In this document: positions 18,788 to 28,279 of the stretch, in pieces | Position numbering within the stretch: the first letter of the stretch is position 1 | Layout: each line of letters begins with the position of its first letter | Notes under the pieces: generated by a model | The model's input: only the letters and a program-made list of their open reading frames with translations | The model's database searches: none | Told to the model about the DNA's origin: nothing | NCBI RefSeq assembly: GCF_963678635.1 | Contig: NC_087070.1 | Span: forward strand, 13,302,539 to 13,366,538 | Source of the DNA: Symsagittifera roscoffensis | Lineage: Eukaryota > Xenacoelomorpha > Acoela > Convolutidae | DNA length: 64,000 bases | Direction: 5' to 3' | Translations under genes and position numbers: made by a program

Positions 18788-21700
18788 TTAATTCCGCCTG
18801 ATTGGCCTGCTTCTACTCCAATCTTTCATAGAACTCAGTTTTCTTGCTGAGGCTGTCAGCATTCTGGTGTTTATCCTATGTTCGATTATCATATGGTAGC
18901 CATCCAATCTTACTATCCATCTACCAAAATAACTCTGATCCATCGAGTAGGTCTTCAACCAGGATAACGCTCTGTTGTCCACGCGTAACTTGAAGGGAGC
19001 GCTCCCCAAGTATGCGCTGTACTTCTCCACGAAGGTGACTACTGCAAACATTTCTGCTTTTGGTGCGCCATATTTCATCTCTGTGTCACTCAAGACCTTG
19101 CTGCCGTATGCAATGGGACGGAGAACTGTTCTTCCGTTCCATTCTTGTTCTTGATGCAAGATTCCTGAGATGGCCACCACCGATGCGTCTGTGTCGACAA
19201 CATACATGCCCTTTTTTGTAGGCATGCCCAGCACTGGCGCTTCGCACAGTTCCCGCTTTATGTTCTCGAAAGCAACCTGTGCCTCATCGTTCCATTCGAA
19301 CTTTTTCCCCTTGTTGCGCATCAGCTTCTGCATCGGATACACCTTGTCCGCATATCCTTTTATGAATTCTCGGTAGTAATTGGCAAACCCTAGGAAGCTC
19401 AGGAGCTGTGTGTCCGTTCTGGGGGCTTTCCATGTCAACACTGCTTCCACTGCTTCCGGGTCCGGCCTCACACCATGCCTATCCACCAATCTTCCCAGGT
19501 GTTTTATCGAATCCCTAAGGATTTCACATTTCGATGGTTTGCACTTCAATCATGCTCTTTTCATGCATCCAAAGACCTCATCGAGCCTATCAATGTGGTC
19601 TTCCAGGGTCGGTGTCGCTATGACTACGTCATCCACAAAACACGTCACGAGATTCCCGTACTTCTTGGTCACTCTCGTCAAAGCCTGAGCCATCAGTCTT
19701 TGAAAAGTGGCCGTTGCATTGCACAAGCCGAAGGGCATCCTCTTCCACTGGTACAATCCCAATTCGCACGCGAATCCGGTTTTCTCTCTGTCCTTCTTCC
19801 GCTGAGGGACCTGCCAGAAGGCAGAACCTAAGTCCAATGTGGTGAAGAACTTGGCATCACCAAGCTTAGATAGGCTCTCGTCTATTCACGGTTTCGGGTA
19901 CGCATCTTTTATCGTTAACGCGTTCAAGTAAAGAAAGTCGCAACAAAATCTAAGCTGCCCCCCTTTCTTTTTCGCCATTACTACCCCGCAAGCCCATGGC
20001 GATTTAGAGGGTTCTATCATGTCGTATTCAAGCAACATTTCTATTTCCGCTCGGCACGCTTCCGATTTGTGTGGCGTCATTCGCCTTGCGCCTTCCCGAT
20101 GGGGAACGGCGCCCTCTTCTAGTTCGATTTCGTGTTCGACGAAACTACAGCAACCGATATCCGCCTTATGTTTTGAAAATACATCTGCGTTCCGATTTAG
20201 GAGGTCCCGCAATTTTTCGAATTCTCCCTCACCTATTTTCCCTTTTAAATGTTCTATCTCTGGCAAAACCGGTTTGTCAGATTCTAGTTCATATGACGAG
20301 GGGCGATCCAGAAAATTCGAGCAGCTTGATAAGCCGTCGTCCGTTTCGGATTTCATTGAAAACAATTTATGAATAGATTTTAATTCATTAATCCTCTTTA
20401 AAATTTTATCTTTTTTGGCAGGATAAGGACAGTCTTTCACACTATATTTCTTCAAGTTTTGTGTCTCCTCATAGTCGGTCCTCATCGGCAAAGCGTAGCC
20501 AAGCTTCTTTCCACGCTGGATTGAAACCGTGGTGTCCAGTGTGTTCAACAACACACTGACACACAGTCCGTTTCGCGTTACCGAGAAGCTCCGGCCTAAA
20601 ATCACCGATTTCTGACTATTTGGATTCGGTACTAAGCAAACCTGTTTACTATCACTTAACGAATTCAAATTTCTCATTCTAAAAATTGCTACCACGGCTT
20701 CTCCTGGTTGTAATTTTACTTTTCTATCCAAAAAAATTGGTACCTTGTTTTCGTCTGCTATTATCCTATTAATTGGTCTCTTAACATACTTTCGGTCCGG
20801 GTTTCTAATCCGTAACAGACCGTTGTTCAAGTCAATCATCACGTCAAAATTCCTGACAAAATCTCTGCCCAAGATGAATTGGTCGGCGTCGTCCAGATTC
20901 TCTACCACCAGGAAGCTCATCCAAAGATCCCGTCCTCCCAAGTGGAGGACCGTTATTGGTGTTCTTCCGGCTACGTAGAGAGCTCCTCGATTGGCTACGG
21001 CCAGTCGGAGATTCGTTGGAATTAGAACTTCCCGCGTGAAGCCCATTCTTTCCCAAGTTTTTATCGGCATCACACTCACTACCGCTCCTGTGTCCAGAAG
21101 CCCTGTGACTCCGATTTTTGTTCCTTTAGTGTCGAGCAGATGTGCGGTCACATCTGCTTCATACCCAATGTGTACTGCGTCTTGTTCCATCATGGCGTCA
21201 TGGCCTATCCTGCGGACTTTGAGTTCCTCCTCACCCAAATAGATCTGCCCCATTTGGTCATCATCTGTTGTTACATAAGTCCTGGTGTAGATACTGATTC
21301 CATCCACGTTCAGCATTACTCGATACGGCCCATAGACCTCTAGGTAGCGTCCATGAAGTTTCTTCATGCGAGGGCCACCCGTCGTTAGTAGTGCTCGCAC
21401 AGCTCTCGACTCGGTGCGTGGTTCCAACTGCCTCAGATAATATGCATATGTGTCCAAATGCATCAAATTGAACTCGGATGGTTCACTCAGATTTCTTATT
21501 ACCTGGTGTCCAGCCACTGAGATTATCGACTGTATCTTGCTTCCTTGCGGCACCATGCCGAACCTCTGACCGGAGATCACATTAAGTTTCATGCTCAAAC
21601 TGCTTGGTGCTTTCGTTTCTTCGAACTCCGTTGCTTCGAAGGTATTCAGTTGCTCCTGAAGTTTCTCATTTTCCGGTTCAAGTTTCACTTTTTGCTCGAT

Positions 21701-21829
21701 CTCTTTCGTCACCAGTTCCTGCTGCACTCTATTTAGAGCATCCCTCGCGGCTGCCCTATAACCGATCTTGAAGTCATCAGCCGCAGTTGCTGGTTCCGGT
21801 TCACGTGTCTTCTCTGTTACCGCTTGCAT
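18788..21829 (-). pseudogene. pol: Ty3/gypsy protease, reverse transcriptase and RNase H
   Basis: A single frame of about 1,010 codons with only two stops, both TGA (19886-19888, in the RT fingers, and 19550-19552). It carries an aspartic protease (GLLDTGAVVSVMP near residue 245), then a long connecting region, then RT: CGVVMAKKKGG, FCCDF, LGSAFWQVP (catalytic Asp), FGLCNATATFQRLM, and the FVDD box (YVDD/FVDD type), followed by LGFANYYREFI. RNase H has VDTDASVVAISG, KAEMFAVV and RVDNRALSWL. The ATG at 21829 overlaps the gag stop by 13 bases and lies in the -1 frame relative to gag, the usual retroviral layout. Both stops look like C-to-T changes in CGA codons. Inactive. Confidence 0.9.
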
Positions 21830-22818
21830 TTTCTTGCCAGCTCTTGAGGTTTATCTTTTCTGCGTGCCTCCACTTCACTCAAAAGCCGAGCCTTGCTGGC
21901 TTTCACTCCTGACAAAGCTTCCTCGTGTCTTGGATGCTTGATGTCTGCCACTGCATCCCATAATTGCGGACAATCTGATTTAAAATGACCTTCCAAGTTG
22001 CAAAAGAAACACCTCGGGCCGAATTTTGCAATTACTCCTCTCATGAAATCCTCATGGTCCAATTCTGACGCATCTTCGTCCTCGAGGCTAAAGCCTATAG
22101 CTTTCATGCCTTGTTTGTAAGCTGGGCATGCTGACACATGATGGTCCATTGAACTGCAATTGGCACAAGAGCGTCTCTTGTCCATATCATCCCTCGGTTT
22201 GTACCAATTGTTCCCTTGGTTTGCTGGTCCGTTGTTAAAATTGCCATAATTGTTCTTGTAGTATCCAGATCTCGAAGGAGGTTTCAACAAAAGATACTCT
22301 TTTGACTTGAGCCTCATTTCCTCCGGTGTTGGCGCATTGGTTGATAGTGGTGTGTAATGCGTTGCTAGCATCGTACGAAGTTCATAATTCTTCACACCAT
22401 CGATGAATTTTGAGGCTACGGCCAGGTTCATCCTTCGGTTTGACTCATCCGGTTGGCTGCGTCTTCTCAGCATTTCCAAATCATCGAGAAACTTGTCTAT
22501 CGTTTCATCTTCTCGTTGCCTCCGTTTCTCGAAGCGCATCATCGCCTGGTGCCCCCGCACCCCTGATCCGAAACGATTTAACAAGATTTCGAAGATTTTC
22601 TCAGCAGTGTCACGCTGATATTGCTTCTTGGCCATGACAAAGTTCATGGCTGTCCCTTCCGAGTTGCTGGTGAGCGCACTGCATTCCTGTCTCTCCGACA
22701 AGTCCTCTTCCTCGAAATGCAGCTTCATTACCTCTATCCAGGTATCAATACAGCCATCAGATTCATCTTTATAGCATCTTGGTTTCTTAAAGACTCTTCG
22801 GGACTTAAAGACTCTCAT
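21817..22818 (-). CDS. gag: Gag: capsid and double zinc-knuckle nucleocapsid
   Basis: 333 codons. The first 170 residues follow the retrotransposon Gag capsid pattern (WIEVMKLHFEEEDLSERQECS, FVMAKKQ, IFEILLNRFG, MMRFEKRRQREDETIDKFLDDLEML). Two CCHC knuckles of the C-x2-C-x4-H-x4-C form follow: CANCSSMDHHVSAC and CFFCNLEGHFKSDC. These bind RNA and support packaging. Pol follows in the -1 frame with a 13-base overlap; I see no canonical slippery heptamer, only a purine-rich ggcaagaaaatg stretch. The sequence upstream belongs to the same protein in other frames. Confidence 0.85.
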   Translation of the reverse strand: MRVFKSRRVFKKPRCYKDESDGCIDTWIEVMKLHFEEEDLSERQECSALTSNSEGTAMNFVMAKKQYQRDTAEKIFEILLNRFGSGVRGHQAMMRFEKRRQREDETIDKFLDDLEMLRRRSQPDESNRRMNLAVASKFIDGVKNYELRTMLATHYTPLSTNAPTPEEMRLKSKEYLLLKPPSRSGYYKNNYGNFNNGPANQGNNWYKPRDDMDKRRSCANCSSMDHHVSACPAYKQGMKAIGFSLEDEDASELDHEDFMRGVIAKFGPRCFFCNLEGHFKSDCPQLWDAVADIKHPRHEEALSGVKASKARLLSEVEARRKDKPQELARKCKR

Positions 22819-23239
22819 TGGTTCTGGATAACCTTGTAAGGAATGTCTCCAAAGACCTGTTTAGGGGTTCAAATGCTGTGGCCATTGCCGTAGCATCCCT
22901 TGAGTGTCCCGCCTGAGTGTCCTCACACCTCGTCAAAGGCTCTGTATGCGGTGCATCCCTGCAATCCGAATGGCCGTGAGTGTTTCCCGCTTGGCCCACA
23001 TGACTCCTCCTCGGGCTTGCATGCCCCCTGTTGCCGGAATCACTTCTCCCAGTCGCATGTGTGCCTTGCGTTGGTCGTTCGTTAGAGGTCTGTCTGTTCC
23101 CCGTTGAACTTGTTCTACTGATCGGGCCCCATGTTCCATTACCCCTTGTGGCATAGCCTGATGAACTGCCCCTGCCTCTAGTGGATCCATACGATTTCCT
23201 CTTTTGATGTTCATTGAAGTTCACCTTCTTTTGGTCCAC
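22805..23239 (-). pseudogene. gag: Gag N-terminal linker, Arg/Gly/Ser-rich
   Basis: 144 codons of low complexity (STRGRGSSSGYATRGNG, RSDSGNRGHASPRRSH), basic and disordered, ending in a short amphipathic segment (FEPLNRSLETFLTRL) that leads into the capsid frame. The basic RG-rich composition suits RNA binding. Joined to flanking frames only through frameshifts. Confidence 0.5.
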
Positions 23240-23711
23240 TCTTGCTGCTTAGTAGCCCGTCCAACCTATCCATGATAGCCTGAGTTCGCATCTCCATCAT
23301 CGCGTCTATCTTTGTGTCAAGAAACCCAAGAGACTGCTCTTGCTGAATTCTTAACTTCTCCATGTCGTCTCTTAAGCGTAACTCTTGCTGTTCCGCCTCT
23401 CTTGTCATTCGCGACAAGTTCTTCGCCATATGCTCGTCCGTTCTTTCTTTCAAGCGTTTTTCGCTCCTGCCAACTTCTTGTCTATTGCGGTTTATTTCTT
23501 CCCGCAGACTTTCTCTTTCAATATGAACTGCTCTTTCTAGTTCACTCATTCTTATGGACATCTGTTCATTTTGTTCTCCTAAACTGTCCACTATTTTGTT
23601 TAAGGCTTCCTCTAGTGCTGCCCCGTTGTGGTGGTGTAACCCTGTCGGTCCCAGGTAGCTTCGTGCTGGTCGAGATTCGGGCCTTGACTCTCTGCCTCGA
23701 CGTCTTTTCAT
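23211..23711 (-). pseudogene. gag: Gag-associated coiled-coil segment
   Basis: 166 codons. From about residue 35 to 145 the sequence is a continuous heptad-rich helix (SLGEQNEQMSIRMSELERAV, ESLREEINRNRQEVGRSEK, REAEQQELRLRDDMEKLR), a predicted long coiled coil suited to multimerisation ahead of the capsid. It overlaps the end of the frame starting at 24480 and the start of the RG-rich frame, with a shift at each join. Confidence 0.6.
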
Positions 23712-24480
23712 TATCTACCTCATTATCCGCCAATGCGTTGCCTAGCTCTCTATTTCTACTCTCCCCAGCTTGCAGCTCTGAATTTGTCATAATCGCGAAG
23801 TCTCTTGACTGGCCCGGTGTGTTTGCCTCTTTGCTTATCGTTCTCACCACACCAAATTTGTCCATGGTTCAACTCTCTCTTCCGACGTATGCCTCATTCT
23901 CCTGCCTCAAGTCCCCTTGCTCCTCTTCGTCCTCCTCCTCCTGGGATTCACCTTCATTTCCTGCGCCTCCTCCCATGGTGAATGGAAAGATGTTTCCTGA
24001 GGTGTTCCTCATTCTTTCTGAGAACGATGATGACGTTGTTTGTTTCTCAGTCCCGCATGCCATCATAGTGTTGTTTGTCGGAGATCTCCTAGTTGCCGCT
24101 ATTTCAGTTGAGATGTCGGACAGTTCCGACATCTCCTCTCGATCCAATGTCCCGGTGGAAGTGGCAAAATCATGGCCTTGTTCTACCGGAGTAGATTCAC
24201 TCGCCAGCCTTCTGCCTCTCCCTTCCAGTCCATGTACTTCCTGGTTGTCGTTCATGGCATGGTCTGTATTGACCTCCACTTCTAACAGTTCTTTTCGCTC
24301 TTCTGAGGTCTTCTGACTTCTCGTTTCAACCATTCTGCCCGAAACCGTCTCCCCTTTGTCGGTCCGGGCATGTTTGATCCAATCCACAAAAAGATCGGTC
24401 ATCTTTTTTCTTTGCTCCTCAGGTATGAATTTCCTAGAGCTATTACCTCGTTTTGGTATCCTTGACTTGTCTAGACTCAT
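23566..24480 (-). pseudogene. gag: N-terminal region of the right element's gag polyprotein
   Basis: ATG at 24480 (MSLDKSRIPKRGNSSRKF). The frame continues to 23566 with a single TGA at 23869-23871. It is mostly hydrophilic and disordered: basic at the start, then Ser/Thr/Glu-rich, with an acidic run (SQEEEDEEEQGD). No folded domain recognised. Position alone, as the first ORF before the coiled coil and capsid, assigns it to gag. Confidence 0.5.
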
Positions 24481-25140
24481 TCTCTATTTGTCACTTCTTA
24501 ATGCCTATACACTTAATTCGATTGCTAGTGACCTTATAGTTCTGTGTACCAATAACAATTGACACAACACAATAATTTTCACAAGATTCTATTAAATAGT
24601 GACCACGAATCCCTGTATGTTATCAGAGTACAGTTTGTATAAAATTTATTCACACTAACCGATTATCGGTCGTAAGATTTGAAAACTAGCACAATATGAT
24701 GTTATCAGTCAATTTAAAAGATAGTGTATTCACTACCCAATCAAGCACAGTTTATGTAGATTTAAAATCAAGAACAAAATAAAAAATATATATATAATGA
24801 CAGAATATGAATACCTCTATGAAAAAAAAAACGTATGTGTAATGTACTTTTAGTCGGTCGCAGTACAATAGTCGAACTTGTCTTTTAAAGAAAAAGCTTT
24901 TCCTGCTCGCTTTCACAAAAACGTATTGTGTTACGATCCACACCAATGAATTTCGCTCTTTTTAGTTTAGACTTAGTGTCGCGAATATCCGAATTCGGAC
25001 CTGTTTTGTTTTGGTCTGGTTCTTATTGAAAGGCAAGTTACCAGTGCAGTCACTGATTCCTAGCCTGTGTGCTAATAACCTAATACCTCTCACTTTAGTC
25101 TTTTTTCCGTCTACCTAAGAAGTCCTCTAATAAAATAATA
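24481..25140 (-). other. candidate 5' leader/LTR region upstream of gag; no LTR proven
   Basis: AT-rich, without ORFs, and where a 5' LTR and primer-binding site would be expected for the minus-strand element. I found neither a matching second copy in 8990-10400 or 15300-15600, nor a clear tRNA-complementary primer site. A (TA)n run lies at about 24784-24796. Confidence 0.3.
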
Positions 25141-25275
25141 CCCCTCCGGATTGGCACAAATAGGACCCTTCCGGACTAACAAAATTTAGACCCCTCCGGA
25201 TTGGGACCCCTCTGAGTTAGTTGATATAAGACCCATCCGGATTTGGACCCCTCCGAATTAGCAACTTTAAGACCC
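25141..25275 (+). repeat. degenerate tandem repeat, gacccctccggatt
   Basis: Seven near copies of gacccctccggatt begin at about 25141, 25164, 25189, 25205, 25230, 25246 and 25271, with alternating spacings of about 25 and 16 bases. The longer spacers share a caacaaattta-like end. The core recurs singly over the next 2.5 kb. Confidence 0.75.
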
Positions 25276-25579
25276 CACGCTTACTTTTTTGAAAAACTTT
25301 TGTCCCTATCAGAAAGCTCAGCTAATTTTTGATCTATTGGTACCAAGATCAACTCGACATGCCCAGTAGTTCAAAAGTTATTAACCAAAACGTCTTTTTT
25401 CTAAACTCAAAAATTTTCTCTCTTATAGGTTCCGCCTAACTTTTTCCGCAAATCTGGTCTTTTCGACCTAAAAATTATTGATCAGAGCTCAGAAGGCCTA
25501 TACTCTTCTAGTTCAATGCAAAAGACCCGATCTAAAACGCTTTTGTTGAAAAACTTCGCGATAAAATATGCTACCTGTA

Positions 25580-25645
25580 CCCCTCCGGATTGATGAATCC
25601 ACCAAATCAAACACGTTAAGTTCGATTTCTCTGTAACCCGGAAGG
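25580..25645. repeat. 66-bp palindromic module, copy 1
   Basis: Begins with cccctccggatt and ends with aacccggaagg, an imperfect terminal inverted repeat. The interior (gaatccac, aatcaa, cacgttaa) is shared with the copy at 27358-27423. Confidence 0.7.
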
Positions 25646-26666
25646 CTTTCGAGTAGCGTGTTTTAAAACCTGTCGATTCACTAGTGAACGTTGTCCTAAC
25701 AACTGTTTTTACTGTTCTAACTCAAAAATTTCAAAAAATTTTCTGAATTTATAGTGTTTTGTTTTCTCAAAAATCACGAAATTTTGGTTTTTGGTTCCAA
25801 AATAGTTCCAACCACTTTCGAACTAAACTTAACCGGTTCTATCTATTATGGTAGTACAGTTACGATGTAACACACTACTTTAGCGCTTTTTTCCGTTTCA
25901 AAAAATATCGATATCTCAAAAATCGCGACTTGTGGGGGGATCAAAATATCGCTATTTTGACCCTAAAACCGGTCTGCTTTCTGTGTTTTTCACTGAAAAA
26001 CGGTATAAGAGTATTAATATAGGCTATATAAGTAATAATCTTGGTAATACTATACCCCTCCAGGTTTGTTTAATATCCGAATTAAGGTGCTTAACTCGGG
26101 TATTCGCAGTTCGGTGAAGGGTCACTACAGTGCAGCACTGTCGAGCCCCCCACGGATTACTATCTTAATTTTTGTACCAAAAGGGATACAAAACTTGTTA
26201 ACGATATCCAACAGTCGATTGTTGTTGTCGTTGAGCCCCTTCTTGTTGCTCCTTGTACTGCTTGCCGGATCAGTCTTCTCCCAAGACCCTTCCGAATTGA
26301 GCGCAAATCAGCTGACCCTTCCGGATTGAGCGCAATTTATCATTAACGTGCTTAAATGCTCAAATAACCCTACAGTACAAGCCTCACAAACGTGCTACAA
26401 AACTGATCGTAACAATCCTGACTGGTATAAATGCCTGTAACAACAATATATCTATCAACAACAAACGGGAGGGTCGGATCACATCTTGTCTGGGGGGATG
26501 ATTTCTACTGATTTTTTACTTTTTTACTGTTTTTGGTTTTTTCGGTTATTTTTTATGTTTTTTGTTTTTCTTGGGTACTATACTACTTTTTGTTTAGTGT
26601 TTTATATATTTTTAAGTGTTTTTGGTCACAAACCTCTCAGGGAACGAGGGAATGGCCGATCTCCCA

Positions 26667-26732
26667 CCCTTCCTGATTCGTGAGTTTTCGGTCTTAACTA
26701 GGTTAAAAAGCTATTCTCGGTAATCCGGAAGG
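26667..26732. repeat. 66-bp palindromic module, copy 2
   Basis: Begins with cccttcctgatt and ends with aatccggaagg. It has the same total length as the other two copies, but a mostly unrelated interior. Confidence 0.6.
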
Positions 26733-26785
26733 CTTCCGCGTTCCGAACTAACCCTCCGCCCCGGCGGTTTAGGCCTATTAAGGGC

Positions 26786-26825
26786 GTTAATGTGAGCATC
26801 CGCTCGGCGCGGAGTGCTCGTTAAC
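26786..26825. other. long GC-rich hairpin
   Basis: The arms gttaa...gagcatccgc and gcggagtgctc...ttaac pair around tcggc with one bulge, in otherwise AT-rich DNA. A smaller perfect hairpin, ccgcc-cc-ggcgg, lies just upstream near 26756. Could be a structured RNA or a transposon remnant; nothing decides between these. Confidence 0.5.
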
Positions 26826-27357
26826 GGTTCTGCCGGTCATGATGTTAAAAAAGAATAACACCCAGGAGCGTCATAAAAACATCTATGTAACATTCGCCCG
26901 GAAGATACATATCGACGGAAAATAAAACTAAGTCCTAAGACGACTGGCTAACGTCTAAACAGAGCTTTTTATGCTTTTCACCGTCTCTACCAAGCCAGTA
27001 CTTTTCGGTGTTCTTTTCTAACATCGGGTCGACAAAAAACGTTACTGCTTTCGGCTTCAGTCAAAACATTCAAATTAACTAGATTACATGCAGAAATAGT
27101 GAGCTGATGGCTGGGTCTCAGTATCCCCAGACCACGAGTTCACTCCTAAAAACAGGGCTACTACTATTTATTATATTACTATTGTTTTTGTTCAGTAGAT
27201 AAAAATCATCATCTCCATCGAAGATGTATCAACCCTTTCCCCCATCTCCTAGCTTCTCATCCTTATCAAAATTAATCATGTTGTTAATTAAATTCAAATC
27301 AGGACATGACAGGAAGCTAAAAGTTCATATAATAGGATAAAAGTTTCAGTCTCGAAA

Positions 27358-27423
27358 CCCTTCCGGATTCTTGAATCCACTGAATCAAGCACGTTAAACT
27401 TGACTTCTCCGTAATCCGGAAGG
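27358..27423. repeat. 66-bp palindromic module, copy 3
   Basis: Begins with cccttccggatt and ends with aatccggaagg: perfect 11-base terminal inverted repeats (ccttccggatt/aatccggaagg). The interior closely matches copy 1 at 25580-25645. Confidence 0.75.
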
Positions 27424-27440
27424 CTGTCTTCCACCCTTCA

Positions 27441-27490
27441 CCGTTGTTCGCAACGGCCTTGCAACTATTGTAGCGACACAATAGTTGCAA
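27441..27490. other. two adjacent perfect hairpins
   Basis: ccgttg-ttcg-caacgg at 27441-27456, and a 13-base perfect stem (ttgcaactattgt / acaatagttgcaa, loop agcgac) at 27459-27490. They directly follow 66-bp module copy 3, so they may be part of the same element or of a small structured RNA. Confidence 0.55.
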
Positions 27491-27910
27491 CTCGGAACGT
27501 TCTCTATCAGCTCCGTGATTTGTTGTCGTTTTTTTATCACTATTTCCGTTCTTCTCGCAATCGCAGCTAATGTTGTTCTGTTGCTTTTCAGCTTTTCTGC
27601 CAAAATGGCCGTTTCTGACGTTTCTCAGAAATGTTACGTAATCACTTCGAAAATTTAAAATTTAGCAATTTCCGAATCCTTCAACCTTCACGTTTTGTTC
27701 AATCGTTCGAATAACGTTCTTAATCCTTCAAAATCACTAACTCGGAAGGCTCGCTGCTTAAATGACTAAACTGCAGAGATTGAATTTTTTCCATTCTGGT
27801 CGAATGTAACAAATATTTTTTTGGAACTTCATAAGTTTTTAGGTTGGGTAGACAATCCAATGAAAAATTTAAGTCATTTTCAAAACTAGGAAATTTGTCC
27901 GCAAACATCA

Positions 27911-27920
27911 CAATTTTCAG
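27911..27920 (+). promoter_or_regulatory. splice acceptor just upstream of the NDUFB10 start codon (possible trans-splice site)
   Basis: caattttcag ends six bases before the ATG at 27927. No matching upstream coding exon is evident, so this is either the acceptor of a 5' UTR intron or a spliced-leader trans-splice site, as in nematodes. Which one applies cannot be told from DNA alone. Confidence 0.5.
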
Positions 27921-27926
27921 ATCATA

Positions 27927-28279
27927 ATGAGTAGGGCAAATCCTTTCAATAAAGATCACAAGGCTATCGAAGAGAATGTAGCTGCTCGTTATAAATATTT
28001 GAATGAGCTGTGGAATGATGGATCTTATTTCCGATACGCGTACGCGATGTCGAATTTTTTACTGGTTGAAACCCCAGCACATATGTTTTGGCCGCATCAA
28101 CAACGTCTTATGAACAATTGGCGTGCTAAGCATGGAACACCTGTTAGATATCACGCTGAGTTCCCCAGAGTCAAACGAGCAGACCAATGCGAGACGAATG
28201 ATTTGCCATGCCTATATGAAGCAAATCAGCAGATGCTCAGAGACAGAATTGTAGATGAAGAAATTGTTCACGTCATGAA
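27927..28279 (+). CDS. NDUFB10: NDUFB10 (PDSW subunit of mitochondrial complex I), exon 1
   Basis: The subunit sits in the distal membrane arm of NADH:ubiquinone oxidoreductase, on the intermembrane-space side, and is an assembly and stability component without catalytic residues. Exon 1 gives 117 codons plus two bases. It contains WRAKHGTPVRYHAEFPRV and DQCETNDLPCLYEANQQML, matching the YYYHRQYRRVPDI...C-x6-C...MYEAEMQ region of the animal protein. The first conserved cysteine pair keeps the C-x6-C spacing. The ATG at 27927 follows an acceptor closely and is the only sensible start. The donor gtaaca is at 28280. No signal sequence, as usual for this subunit. Confidence 0.88.

Larger units (their letters stand above)
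25276..27900. other. intergenic AT-rich region with dispersed CCGGA repeats and hairpins; no gene recognised
   Basis: Frames are short and T-rich in all registers. The region holds three 66-bp palindromic modules, a direct repeat of gacccttccgRattgagcgc at 26285 and 26314, perfect small palindromes (26127-26141, arms acagtgc/gcactgt), and two strong hairpin clusters listed separately. The last 200 bases should include the promoter or leader of the complex I gene, but no motif is clear. Confidence 0.5.

Noticed and set aside
26066..26329. ORF of 87 codons with a signal-peptide-like hydrophobic run
   Set aside because: The hydrophobic run comes from T-rich, low-complexity DNA inside a repeat-filled intergenic region. 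There is no homology, and the ORF overlaps the dispersed CCGGA repeats.
26486..26683. Phe/Leu-rich ORF resembling a membrane protein
   Set aside because: A product of a poly-T-rich stretch; composition explains it entirely.
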